A stretch of DNA of 64,000 nt. Origin: Casuarius casuarius. Lineage: Eukaryota; Chordata; Aves; Casuariiformes; Casuariidae. The stretch is taken from assembly GCA_003342895.1 (NCBI GenBank), contig PTFA01000191.1:310001-374000 (forward strand). The letters run 5' to 3'. The translations under genes and the position numbers were made by a program. Shown in pieces: positions 39,801-51,100 of the stretch (positions are counted from its first letter, which is position 1; each line of letters begins with the position of its first letter). The notes beneath the pieces are model-generated. The model was not told where the DNA came from. It did not search any database and saw only the letters and a program-made list of their open reading frames with translations.

Positions 39801-41164
39801 CTTCCGCAGCTGGCTCGTCCTAGTAGCAGTGAACCTCGGGGTGACACCCAGTTCAGGAAGATTCAAGGAATGCAATACGATAACATCGGTGAATGAACAG
39901 AAAGGCTAGTCTTTAATGACTGTGGCAAATGAATGTGCCATTTTGCATAATAAACAGTGTGTCTCTGCATTACGTTTGTGTTGGTTTGCAGTGGGGTATT
40001 TTGGTGTGATTTATCAAGGTTGGTAAGCTGTCTGTCCAAAGTAGCCTGTATGCATTGGAAACGGGGTGTCTCAGAGATGCAGAGCTGACATCCACCAAGC
40101 TCGTAACCCAGTCTCCAAGGCCCTGGGATTTAGATAAACCTCTCGCTACTGCACCTTGAGGATCACCAGTGCTTCTAAAGTGTGTTTTCAAAAGTTGTAC
40201 ATCTGGGTGCCCCGGGGTATCAGATTTGCCAGCTCTGAGGTGCCGGAGCCTAATCCTCACAAGCGCTCAGCATCCTTTGGGGCAGGGGAAGCTGCGTCCC
40301 CTCTGCTGAAGCACACTCTTTCTCCAAAGGCTTTGAGGCACTGTGAAGTGCAAATGCAAAGCAATTTACAGTGTTAGCCCACAATTAAAGATCTTGTGTG
40401 AATTTTTCTGGAGGAACAGTCCTAACATTGAAAAGGTAAAATAGCCTCAAGACTGAGGTCCCACTTAGGGTGATAAGTGTTTCCGTATGTTATGAAAGAA
40501 CCTTTGCAGCTTCAAGGTATATTCTAGAAGTATAACGTAGATGATTTCTCCTGTTTCAAGAATATCTTACCTTCTGGCAACTAAGTATTTGGGATGTCTC
40601 AGTTGCTAGCACGCCATTCAAGGCCTCTGATTTTTCCACAACGGATACTCAGTATGCATGTGTGCAGATTCATCTTTTGGCCACACTCAGATCTTGCCGC
40701 AGGTCTTCGAGGCTCTGTTTTAACCCACTAGGTGGGATTCCCAGGGGGAAACCCAAAGTTTGAGCTCCAAGAGCAGAGTCACAATATTGCTCTGCTACTG
40801 CCATTTTATATCATAAGCCATTCCTTTAGCCAGGGCAAATATTATTCCATTTTGAAGTAATCTCTGCATCTGTAGCCAAATTCATCCTAAATTCAGTCTG
40901 GGCTTTATGGGAAGAGTATGATCAAGAATTGTTGTACAGATCTTAGTTTTTTAATAGACAAGCTGCTGAAAAAATATGGAAAATAAAATAGCTCTTTATA
41001 TAAGCCAAGTCTGTATAAGCTGTGCTGGTTATTTCATGAAGAGTAATGTGATATAAAGCAGATATCCCAAAACTAAGATGTAGGGGTGAATACCTTTCAA
41101 TTGTCAAGTCTTTAACTGATGAGAAGGGGTTTGTAAGTAGACAGGTAAGTCTGAGTCTGAGTTT

Positions 41165-41215
41165 CATAGGTGTGGGACCAATGCCCATAGGTCCCATAGG
41201 TGTGGGACCAATGCC
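41165..41215. repeat. 30-bp period tandem duplication
   Basis: CATAGGTGTGGGACCAATGC occurs exactly at 41165 and 41195, separated by CCATAGGTCC. This gives 1.7 copies of a 30-bp unit. The perfect identity suggests a recent event. Confidence 0.9.
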
Positions 41216-42162
41216 AGTTGTGCATTACATCAGGAGAACATACTCAGTTCGTTCTTTGATTTAAATACTGCTCCAGGCTGGAAATCTACCCAGCACATAT
41301 TGGATAAAGCAGAGGGGGAATGATGCTGATGCAGGCAGTGGCTGCTCATGCTCGTGATGAAGGTCGCTCATATCCAGAGTGTTTCCAGCCAGGTAGGGAG
41401 GGTTGGATAATTAAGCTAGTAGAACCTGGTGCTTTGGTGAGCAGATGACTTGGCACGTGGCTGAGGGACCCTTGCAGGCAGCCGGGGCTGACAGGAGCTG
41501 CATGGATGAGGCTCGGCTGCTGGGGGAGGCACAAGCTGCCTTTCACCACCCCTCATGCCGAGGCTCTTGCTTCCAATCTCTACATCTTCCAATGCGTGCT
41601 TTCAGCCTTTCCCTGAAGCAGCTCCTCAGGCTTGGAGGAGCGCTTTCTAAATATCTGCTGAACTATCTCGTTACTCCCTCCCTAAGCCATCCTCTGCCAT
41701 GGTGCCTAGAATAAATTGGGCATTGATCAAAGGAGGGTCAGGATGACTCTGTATCGTGCTGACCAACGTTTTCCTGTTTCTTTTTGCTCCCTCTGTCTCT
41801 ACCTGCCTGGTGTCTCCTGTCTTTGAATTGTAAGCTCCTTTTTATTTTTATTTTCTATTTGTTTTCTGATCCACACCTATGCAAGCCACAGTACAGCTGG
41901 GTCTCCTGGCTTGCGGCTGGTGCTGTTCGGTACTCTGGCAAATGCAAATAACAAAAAGAAAAGTGGTCACATGAATGGCTGTGAGGTTTCTTCCTTAAAT
42001 TAAATATCTAACAGCCAAAGACTCTAAATTGAATGTATTCCTCTTCCATCTAAGCATCTGCTACCCATTTTCCCATGTTTTCGGGCAGTTCATGGAATAA
42101 GCACTGTTGGTATAGGTGCCTGTTGGTGCCCAGGAAAAGAATACAGCTCAGTATCTTGACTT

Positions 42163-42230
42163 GAAGTGAAATCTGGCCCCATTTAAGTCACTGAAAATGT
42201 TTTTGATTCATTTCTAGCAGGACCACAATC
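42163..42230. repeat. Ancient palindromic interspersed repeat, decayed copy
   Basis: GTGAAATCTGGCCCCATTTAAGTCACTGAAAATG, then TTGATTCATTTCTAGCAGGACC, follows the layout of the amniote repeat GAAATCCTGGCCCCATTGAAGTCAATGG with an inverted second half. It is well matched over its first 30 bases and decayed after that. Confidence 0.5.
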
Positions 42231-42295
42231 TTTTGTCCCTCTCTGTTTTCCTTGGGTGCCTTTTCTTCCTCTCCAGCTCTGCCGTTTGCTGTGCG

Positions 42296-42901
42296 ATGCT
42301 CCTGGGTGCTGGTTCTGTCTTGGGCACTGCCAGCCCCGGGTTGGAAGCAGCAGGGACATGGGGAGAGGAGATCAAAATCTCCAAGTCCAGAAGGACCAGC
42401 ATGGTAGAGCTCTGCCTTTTGCCGGCACCTTTTCTCGCTCACCTCACTGCCAGCAAAACTGGTGCTGAAAAGGGAATGGGAAAGAGCATCAGTGGAACTA
42501 GTTGTCAAGAGATTGTCCCCAGGGGCCAGAGAGTTGGAGCTGCTGGGAGCCAGAGGAGTTTGGAGGAACTCAGTGAACATCTGTACGTTCAGCTGCAGCT
42601 GGTGATGAGCCATGGCCAAAACCAGCCTCCACCATCCTTCCTCACCCCCAGCACAGCAGTGAGGGAAGCTGGAGTTTCTTTGGCAGCTGCCTTGCAGAGA
42701 GGGTTCCTGGCTTCCCATAACCCGCTGCTCGGCAAGGCAGGCTCTTCTCTGCTCTTTGGGGAACTTTCAGTTAATAATATTCAAAATACTCCTGTCTGCT
42801 GTTGGCCCTGCCTCTGTTTCTGTATGTGTCTGCCCTTGATTAAGGAAAAACTGGGAATAATAAGAAACTGCAGTTGCCTTCATAGGGGAACACAGAACTG
42901 A
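42296..42901 (+). other. Open frame of 201 codons, probably non-coding
   Basis: From the ATG at 42296 the + strand is open to TGA at 42899-42901; without requiring an ATG the frame is open from at least 42233. The opposite strand is also open across 42188-42718. The conceptual protein begins MLLGAGSVLGTASPGLEAAG. It has no domain I recognise, no repeat structure and a cysteine-rich stretch near the C-terminus. Moderate GC content and chance can explain an open run in intron. I list it only because it is the longest open frame in the window; a retained lineage-specific exon is the less likely alternative. Confidence 0.15.
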
Positions 42902-43090
42902 AAAATTCTTGATTTTCCTCAGTTAGGCCTGGCATCCAAAGCGATGAGTGATGTGTGTAAGGGAAATAAGCAGACAGACCTTAGAGAAACGGACTGCACC
43001 TGCCTTTCCTGTGTGTCTTGGTGTGTTTGTCTTTTGGGAAGAAAACGTCGTATGGGAATTACTGGCTCCTACAGCACTGGAAAAGTCTTT

Positions 43091-43170
43091 TTGTCCAGCA
43101 GCCCTTTGGTAAACAAAGTTTTAATTTGAGAATAAGGCTGGTACAGAAAAGTCAAAGGGCTGCCGGACAA
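43091..43170. repeat. 80-nt inverted repeat (18-bp arms, 44-nt loop)
   Basis: TTGTCCAGCAGCCCTTTG at 43091-43108 and CAAAGGGCTGCCGGACAA at 43153-43170 are reverse complements except for one position, and two G-U pairs could extend the stem inward. The intron transcript could form a hairpin. No target-site duplication or transposon terminus is evident. Confidence 0.8.
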
Positions 43171-44112
43171 ACCTGGTAGATGAGCATTTATGCCCTGAAC
43201 AAGACAACATGCATTTCAAGTGAGATTTAATTTCCTTTGATATAGAGATTGCATTTACTTCTCTGATGCTTCTTTGTTAGGAGCATTATTTTAAAATCAA
43301 TCCTAATGTATTACTTAATCTGATATATGTAATTTTTTTATGCAGGGCTATTGTATTTTCATAAATTTTTCGTGCCCTTTTGGGGAGGAAAAGTGCCTAT
43401 TGAGTAGGTTGCCTGTTTAAAGACTTCCATGTCTTCACTTTGAGCTGAGTGCAACTAAACGATGCTTGATCTGAGACTTACTTTTTTTCACATGCTGTCA
43501 ATCACATTGTTCCTTGTTGCCATCGCCTCCTTTGCGCTCCAGCTCTGCCCGTAGCACACTCACCTTCTTCCAGTGGTCAGTGCTGTAACATGGGAGCAAG
43601 TTCATCTGAGGTGGAAGCTGACACCACTTAATCAGCTGCAAAGTCTCAAAGCTGTGCTGTTTGCATTTCTGCATGTTTGTCATGCAGGACAGGCGGTCTT
43701 GGCCCGATGCTGGCTCTCTTCCTTCTCTCCACGTAGGCTGGCCAGGACTGGTGTCCAGGCTCAGTCTTTACACAGCCAGCATGACATGGAATTTAGTTCT
43801 TTGGGTGCTGGCCCAAGCTCTAAGCCTTAGTTTTGTTGTTTTTTATTTAAAAAAAAAAAAGCTTTCAAGGAAGTAACAGTTATTGTTCTCATGTGTTCAC
43901 TTACAAAGGCTAATTGCCAGTGTTTCACTTTGTGAACCAATCTGTTTTCTAACTAGATACTTCGTAGACTTTGACGCTTTATGCTGTACTGTGCTCAAGC
44001 AAGTTTAAAAAATAAGGGGAGACTCTCAGCCAAAACCAGATTTGCGGCAGCGATGAGGTCATTAAAAATAAATGCTACAGAATAAGTCAGTGTGGGTTCA
44101 GGCTGATCTGTT

Positions 44113-44190
44113 CTGTGAGCCTGACGCAAGACTTGCGGAAGTCACCCCCCGTAATTGTACTGACTTCAGCAGGCTTTGGCTCAATCTTGG
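44113..44190. repeat. Ancient palindromic interspersed repeat, decayed copy
   Basis: GAGCCTGACGCAAGACTTGCGGAAGTCA, a spacer, then TTGTACTGACTTCAGCAGGCTTTGGCTCA follows the pattern GCCTGATGCAAAGCCCATTGAAGTCAATGG with facing CCATTGACTTCAATGGGCTTTGGATCAGG. The facing halves are still visible. Confidence 0.5.
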
Positions 44191-44429
44191 TGTCCTGCCG
44201 CACGCTGTGTTTGCAGCAGAGGCAGCAGCACGAGGGTCCCCGGTACCTCCCAAAGAACCAGTGGATGCCTGGCAGCAGTTTCTTCACATTCATTTTTCCA
44301 CTCCTTTTTGATTTTGCTCCCCATTTAAACTTTTCTCCTCTACCTGATTCTACAAACAAACACGTAAGCGTGGCTGGACTAAGAAAAATGTTGTTCGGTT
44401 GCCACCTTTTGGGTCTGCAATTTTTTCCA

Positions 44430-44585
44430 CTACCAAAAAGCACCTTGTATCTTTTGAAAAGTGTGCAATTTGCGTAAGTTTAAAGAAACTTGAAAAATGT
44501 ACTCTCCGCAAGCTATGCTGGAGACAGAAGCTGCGTCTCTTTTGCACAGGCTGGAAGTTTTGTATTACAACTCATTTATTAAAAA
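44430..44585 (+). repeat. Unnamed interspersed repeat, copy 1 of a direct pair
   Basis: This segment aligns with 47991-48145 over about 150 bases with roughly 20 differences counted by eye, including one single-base gap. Several differences are CpG in this copy and CpA or TpG in the other, the usual decay of methylated CpG. It begins near CTACCAAAAAGCA and ends at AACTCATTTATT, followed by AAAAATC. The sequence upstream is unrelated to that upstream of copy 2. Confidence 0.85.
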
Positions 44586-47090
44586 TCAGTAGGATGCAGT
44601 GAAATGTAGCTTATATACCTACATATGGGTGCCAGGACATGGATTTACCTTGCCTTCCAGTTTGCATTGCAGACAGTGTAAACCCACCCCTCACCTCATT
44701 TGAACACTCATTTAAAAGCTTGCAGAAGGATTTCCCTTAGCTTAGACTGGCAGGCGTCTTCAGCATGATGTCTGGCCAGCCTAATGGCTAATCTGGTGAG
44801 CACAGCAGGGGATATAGTAACCTGATGTGATCTGAAAAATTGGTGAGAATGTACAGGAAGCAAAGACTGTGCATGTGTGCCACGTGTTGAGGCAGCTGCT
44901 GTAATGACCTCATTTTGCTTTGGAGTGTGTGCTTTTTTGTTTTTCTCTTCTCTCCGTCCCCATTGCTCGCCCTCGTTGGGGAGAACTTGGCTGCCAAAAC
45001 AGCAGCAGATTGCAGGGATCCCAAGCAGGCATACGATGCCCTGTGCTCTGTGGCTGTAGATTATGTCAAATATAGAGAATGCACTCAATTTATAGGGATG
45101 ATGATGCACAGATTAGTGTTCTTGAAAGGCATTACTCTGTATTTGGGAAGGGAAGATGATGGCATGACCCACTGCAGATTAATATGATTAGCAGATCAAA
45201 AAATCCAGGCTGGAGTTGGGTGCCCACTGTCCTTTGCATTTCAATGGAATTTGGCCACGTTGCGGACCGCTTCTGCACATTCTTGCTGTAGCGCACAATG
45301 TTTGTGAGCCATTTCCCTTTCTTTATTGCTGGTCGTATTGTTCCTTGTTCGTATTGTGTCAGCAGCTGGTGCTCCCAGTGCAGGATCATGGTCCCNATTG
45401 CACCAGCCAGAATTGCAGAGCTGGGATTTTGCTTACATTTATGATCCTTTGGACCATTTTGCAGTGTAAGAGTTTCATAAAGTGTAAGTTGCATTTATTC
45501 ATGCTTTATAAGGCGTGACAGAGGAGCACAGAAAGATGTTCTTCGATACATTGAAATACATTAAGCTCCTGTTGAAAGATGCATCGATTCTTCAAGATGG
45601 TGTCAGAATCATCCATTATGGTAAAACTCCTCTTTCTCTTGAAAAAAATATACTTGAATTATTTTTCAGCAGGCAAAGTTTGCTTGACAGAGATTTTCAC
45701 AGAAATTATTGGCTTTTTGTAGTAGGCTAGGATTAAATTCTGGGAAATTGGAAACAGTTTTTTTGACTTTGGGAGTTTTAAACTTGTCCCTGGAAAATTA
45801 AAATGAGAACAAAAACCCAGAGACTATTTTTACTGCTATTTTTCCTCCAGAAAAATTTCTCTAACCTACTCCCATCACCTGAGCTTCAACAGTAAACCTC
45901 AAAGGCAANCAAAGCAGAATGATCTGTTGGTGATGTAGTAATAACTCTATGCTTCATAAATATAGGAGCTTACGTCTGGAGGGCAAGACATGTTCATCAG
46001 TGTAGTGCAGACAAACACACAGTTAGGTCCATGCCATGGAAACATGAACAACAAGGGCAAACTCACAGACTGAAAGTAATTTTTTCTCCTTTCCTGGTCC
46101 TCTCCTGACCTCAGATAACAGGAGAACACCCCAGAAGAACATAGTTATGACAAACCAAAATCGTAAGCCGGGAACTGTGGCAGAGCAAAAGTGGCTGGAA
46201 AGCATATACTGCTTCTTGCCCTCCTCAGGACTTTCTTGTGGTATGAGAAGCAAGGAAAAAGACAGAAGGAATTGATTTCTTTTTTTAATAGTTTGTGTTT
46301 ATAATGGAGCGTAGTAGAGAATTTCCACAAGAGGTGGCACATCCCTCAGTTAGCATACTCTGTGTCACTCCTTCAGCAGGATACATCGATAAAGCGATCA
46401 GCTGCCTTCGGTGGGACATCTCTGGCTGAGCGGAGGCAATGTGAAGGCTTTCAAAATCATGGGAGCATGGAGTGGACAGTCCAAAACCCTGCAGAGAGAA
46501 GGGGCATCCCAAAGCCACTGTTTTACTTTTGTGGGTGCAGACTGACAGGATATGGAGACTGAATCTCCAGGTCCCCCTTTCCTGGGAAATGGAGCCTTTA
46601 CGAGGAAGGGCTTCCAGTAAAGTTAAGGGTGGGTATGCGCAGAGATACAGGAGAAGGACATGTACCACGTTTTGAATGTCAGTAGCCTATTTTCTGCAAA
46701 AAGGGTTAATGATTTTCTTACCACCACCTTGTATCACAGGACAGTGATTAAGGTGTTTCCTCTCCTGCACCAAAGATGGCTCTGGCCACCGTTGCGCAGG
46801 AGATCCTGGCATTTCTGAGGTAGGCAGATGTGATCCGTAACTCTTTAGGAGCCCTATGAAAAACAGCTAGCCCTATGAGAAACCCTGGCAGGACGTGTCT
46901 GTAACCCCAAAGGGAAAACAGGTTTGAAATAGGTCCCTGCTCTCTTCCCTGCAGAGGAGATGGCATTCAGGAGGGGTGGCCTCGCGTATGGGCTGGACTC
47001 TCACCTCAGGGAGTAAACCCTTGGCAAGGTTTCAGCAGGACTGTTTTGGAGATTATCTAATGTTTAAGGAGTTATGAGTGTAGTTTTCTT

Positions 47091-47165
47091 TTGTGTCTGT
47101 GCCTCAGTCTGTAAAACTGGCAGTTCTGTCATTTAATAGCTATATTACTGTAAGCGAAAGCTGAA
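47091..47165 (+). repeat. Weak MIR-like fragment
   Basis: TGTCTGTGCCTCAGTCTGTAAAACTGGCAG resembles MIR's TCTCTGTGCCTCAGTTTCCTCATCTGTAAAATGGGG with about ten bases deleted. Flanking sequence adds little support. Confidence 0.35.
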
Positions 47166-47584
47166 GAACAGTAGGTCTTTAATTTTATCTTCTAATGATG
47201 GCTTCCTGTTGAAAGGGGTTTCAGGCTAGTTCACAAAACACAAGTTACTCCCTTTTTATACTACATAAAACTGGGGATATAAACCTCTCTTGCAGAGCCA
47301 TAGACCTTCATCACAACATGGGGGGATCACCAGCACATGGTAATGCTGCAGCTCCACAGCTGTGTGTGTCGGGTTGGGAGTTAGTAAAGCAGAGCATCAG
47401 TATGGAAGAGGCATCTTCCAGTAGCAGGCAAGAAGGACACTGTAACTCAGGCTCACTGAACACTGGGGACTTCAAGGATCATCTCTGTGCTCATCTGGAA
47501 AAACATTTAGGCAAAGAAAGTTGAGCGAGCCTGAAACAGTTCAGTAGAACAAAATGTGAATGGTTTCGTGTTGAAGGACTCTCC

Positions 47585-47990
47585 AAAAACTTGGGTCAGT
47601 GGTGGCATGATATGACCAGAGAGGAAGGAAGCCTCTGAGACAAGCTGAGATCCAGACCAGCAGCCCCAGCCTGTCCCAGACGAGGCTGTCTAGCCACCCG
47701 CGTGGGATCAGTCCAGCTTGTACTGCGACAGAAGCAATTGGAGTTGAAACTGGAAAAACAGAGACTGGAGGCAGGAAAGCAGAAGTTGTAGGTAGAGAAA
47801 GTGGCTGCCAGCAGAGTGGCTGAGGCCATTTTAAGATCGGCTATTTGGAAGTGAAGGAGCAGGAGAAAGAAGCCAGGAAGCTTAAGTGGGAAAGGAAACA
47901 AGAACTTCTTTGGGTGCGACACAGCAACTACCCTGCCAACTGCATGCTCTGGCTTGCAGAAGTGATGCCTTCACTGCAAAGATGGCTCCT
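47585..47990 (+). pseudogene. Decayed coiled-coil-coding fragment, possibly a retroelement or processed pseudogene
   Basis: On the + strand around 47723-47788 the frame reads LRQKQLELKLEKQRLEAGKQ, a charged heptad-like helix, and then hits a TAG at 47789. The same frame continues with helix-like sequence to a TGA at 47852-47854, and the neighbouring frame continues lysine/glutamate-rich from 47851 (VKEQEKEARKLKWERKQELL). A frameshift near 47850 and the internal stop would account for this. Similar charged helices occur in gag-like proteins of sauropsid LTR elements and in many coiled-coil proteins, so the parent is uncertain. It runs directly into the repeat at 47991 and its poly(A). The 5' limit is approximate. 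Confidence 0.35.
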
Positions 47991-48156
47991 CTACCAAAAA
48001 GCATCTCCCATTTTTTGAAAAGTGTGTAATTTGCATAAGTTTAGAGAAACTTGAAAAATGCACTTTCCAAAAGCTGTACTGGAGAAAGAAGCTGTGTCTC
48101 TTCTGCACATGCTGGAAGTTTGGATTACAACTCATTTATTTAAAAAAAAAAAAAGG
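47991..48156 (+). repeat. Unnamed interspersed repeat, copy 2, ending in poly(A)
   Basis: The second copy of the 155-bp segment at 44430-44585 lies in the same orientation about 3.6 kb downstream. It ends TCATTTATTT followed by about 13 A residues and a G, which suggests a transcript-derived 3' end. No polyadenylation signal other than the A/T-rich ending is clear. Confidence 0.8.
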
Positions 48157-51100
48157 TTTATTATGAAAGTTTCTCATAACTGGGGAAAATGCCATGAGAA
48201 ATGCCGGTTTTCCCAAAGTGAAGAAGTTACAAATGGTGTACAAGTATCTAAACACTGCTATATAAAGAAAAACCAAGGGAAGGGGGTCACCAGTACTGAA
48301 CCTCAGGGGTTTTGCAGCTCTCACTTTGGGTTTCTCTTTAGGAGCTGAGGAAAAGCCCTGTATGAGCAGCAGTGTGTGGTGAGGCTAGAGGATGTCAGAC
48401 CCATGTGGCCCTGATCTGGTTTTGGGCATTGTCACTGGTTTCCCACATGGCAGTGCCACCCTGTACCTCTATTTCACCTTCCCGTCTTTGCCCGCTCGGA
48501 CATGTTCTTCCAGGTGGCTGCTTAGCTCCAGATTTGCTTTGGGGCCTGCTGCTGCCAGCATAATGCCCTGGCTTTGCTCCTGTAAACCCATTTAGGAGCC
48601 ATTTCTACCTGCCAGTTACAAGTGTTGCACTGAAGTGGATGTCCTTCAATACCAAAACACAGGGAAGATTGAGAGTGCCACTTAGTGTGATGTGGCTTGC
48701 AACTCCAGTGAATAACTCAAGCTGAGAGAAGTGGCCAAGATTTGTAGAAAACCGCAATTTTATAATCCCCTCTACAACATTTTGATTGACTTTATTTCCA
48801 TCTAAATTAAGATAACCTTAAAAAGTAGAGGAAAATAATGATCTTTCTGCTATTTGTCTTTCGTCTTTACTGATATGGATGTGAAGGGAAACTGTATGAC
48901 TCTTTTATTGGGTGAGTTATCAGACTCCATAAGATTGCTTCCACAGACTAACCCATTTTATAATTGGAGTTATGTGAATTCTCACATAACAAATAGGTAA
49001 TTCATTTCTTGCTTATCACTAACATTTCTCTTTCAGTATTTTTTTGCTTCCTTGCTGGAATAAAAGGTCATGTTTTGGAGATGTTCCCGTTTGCCTTTTT
49101 CTTGCCTGACTGCCTGCATTAGCATTTCTGCAGTAACGTACATCAGGCAAGGAATTATCATAAACCATAATAAAATATTTAAAGATAGAAAAAGCAGCTC
49201 CAAAAGTTCCTCAAAAAAGCCTCCATGGTACTGAATATTTTTCAGTGATCCCAAGAGCAGACCATGATCCCACAAAGACTTATGCAGGTGCTTAGTTGGC
49301 TTTGCTTACATAATCTTTGCGAGATTAGCAATGTGTGGCTTTGTTTGATACTCCATGCTCAGGCAAAACTCTCGCTGAGGTCTAATTCCCATAGAGGGAC
49401 TCATCCCACTGCGATATCTTGACAGTATTTAGAAATTAATAACAGGTGATGCTGCGGCTGCGAGATCAGCATGTGGCGCTTGCATTGGTGCACACACTGG
49501 TCACGCCGCTGGCTGGTCTAGAAAATCCTGCGAACGCCACAGCTATGGACCCTCCCTTGATGCAGACAGGCAACAAATTTGAAACTCAGCTTCCATTACA
49601 AAACAGTTGTGTTTCTTGCCTTTTTCCATGTTTTGAAAATGTTACCCCCCAGCTGGGCTGACACTTGTCTCTGACTTTCCCTGGTGACCCACACTGTTGG
49701 CGTGGTCCACAGTTCTGTCCTCCTCTCCACGGCAGCCATCCCAGAGCTTAGTCTGAAGTCCACAGCTGGCCTTGCTGGGGCTGCTTTGGCTTGAGGAGAA
49801 GACCTGCTATCAGTTCATGACTAGATGGGATGAAAACACTTCCTGGTAAGATATCTCTGTATGGCCTCTGCAAATCCTTCCCCTCCTGAGTTCGTCTGGG
49901 GAGCCGGGGTGGCCAACGCTGGGGTAAGGAGCAGCTCTATGGTGGAGGTGTTTTGCTAGACTTCAGAAGTGACCTGTCCTGGCTGGTTGGGGCTAGGATC
50001 GCAACTGAAAGGAGCTTTGTGGGAAAAGTGCACAAGGAGGAGTTGCAAAGGGTGAATCACAGGCCTCAGGATGAGCAAGGAGGGGATCTGCAGACATCTG
50101 AGCAGAAATAGCTGTGAGAGGCCAGCTGGATTTGCCCTTGCAGAGGGGGCATATGACATTCCCTCAACTTTGCCTTTATTTGGCTCCTGGAGATCAGAGC
50201 TTTTATGAAATACAAACTGTTTGAGAAGTTCCTGGGATTCTCAGTGAATCAAGCAACTTGAGTTTGCTGTTGTGCCAGAAGCTGCTAGTCCAACTGTGAT
50301 AAAGCAGCATATGTGCAAATAGTCAGAAAGGTCCCTCATAAATGTTAAGGCACTGGAGCTGGGATAGCTTGAAATGTTTACAGTAGAGGAATGGTTTAAG
50401 ATGTGATTGGCATTCAAAGTAGCTCTATAAAGCAACCAGATTTTGATTTTTTGTTGCAAATTAAAACAGACTTTATATTCTGTGTCTCTTAATGACAGAA
50501 TTTGTGATTTTGTTTACACTTCATCAGTTACGTAGAAGAAAAGCTCCTAAACAATGAATTTCAATCAAGACGGTAATTACATCATATCGGACATATTTAT
50601 ATCAGAATAGTGCAGGATTTAAATAAGGATTCTAGAACAAAGTCCCATCCAAAAATCCCATTTCCAGGTATAAAGCATAATCCTTGCAGCTGAGTATTCA
50701 TTTTAATTAGGTACTCATCTAAAACAGTGGTCCAATTAATGAGTGTTGCGGCAGCCCCAGAAATCTTCTAAATATGACAGTAAACGTGCACCTTATAAAT
50801 ACAGGCAAGAATTACAATTCCCATCATCAGAGTGAAAATGAAAGAGGTGGAATTAAGCAACTCAGTCAGAGATCCAGACACCTTGCCATCATACACTAGA
50901 AGGTTTCTAGGAATTGAATTGCACTTAGTTGTGCAAAATCTACACTTATCTCCCGGGCCATTGCTGGATGCCTGGAGGATGGACAGGATTTATGTCAGCC
51001 CGCATGGACCCAGCAGTGGGCAGGTTTTGTACCTCCCTGACCCCTTGCAGCAATAGCTAGGCTTGTCCTCCACTCTGCGGCAGCCAGGTGGTGAGGGGAA

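Noticed and set aside
39378..39875. 165-codon open frame on the - strand
   Set aside because: It begins at TTG rather than ATG, has no recognisable domain and no splice or family support. A chance open frame in a GC-richer intron patch.
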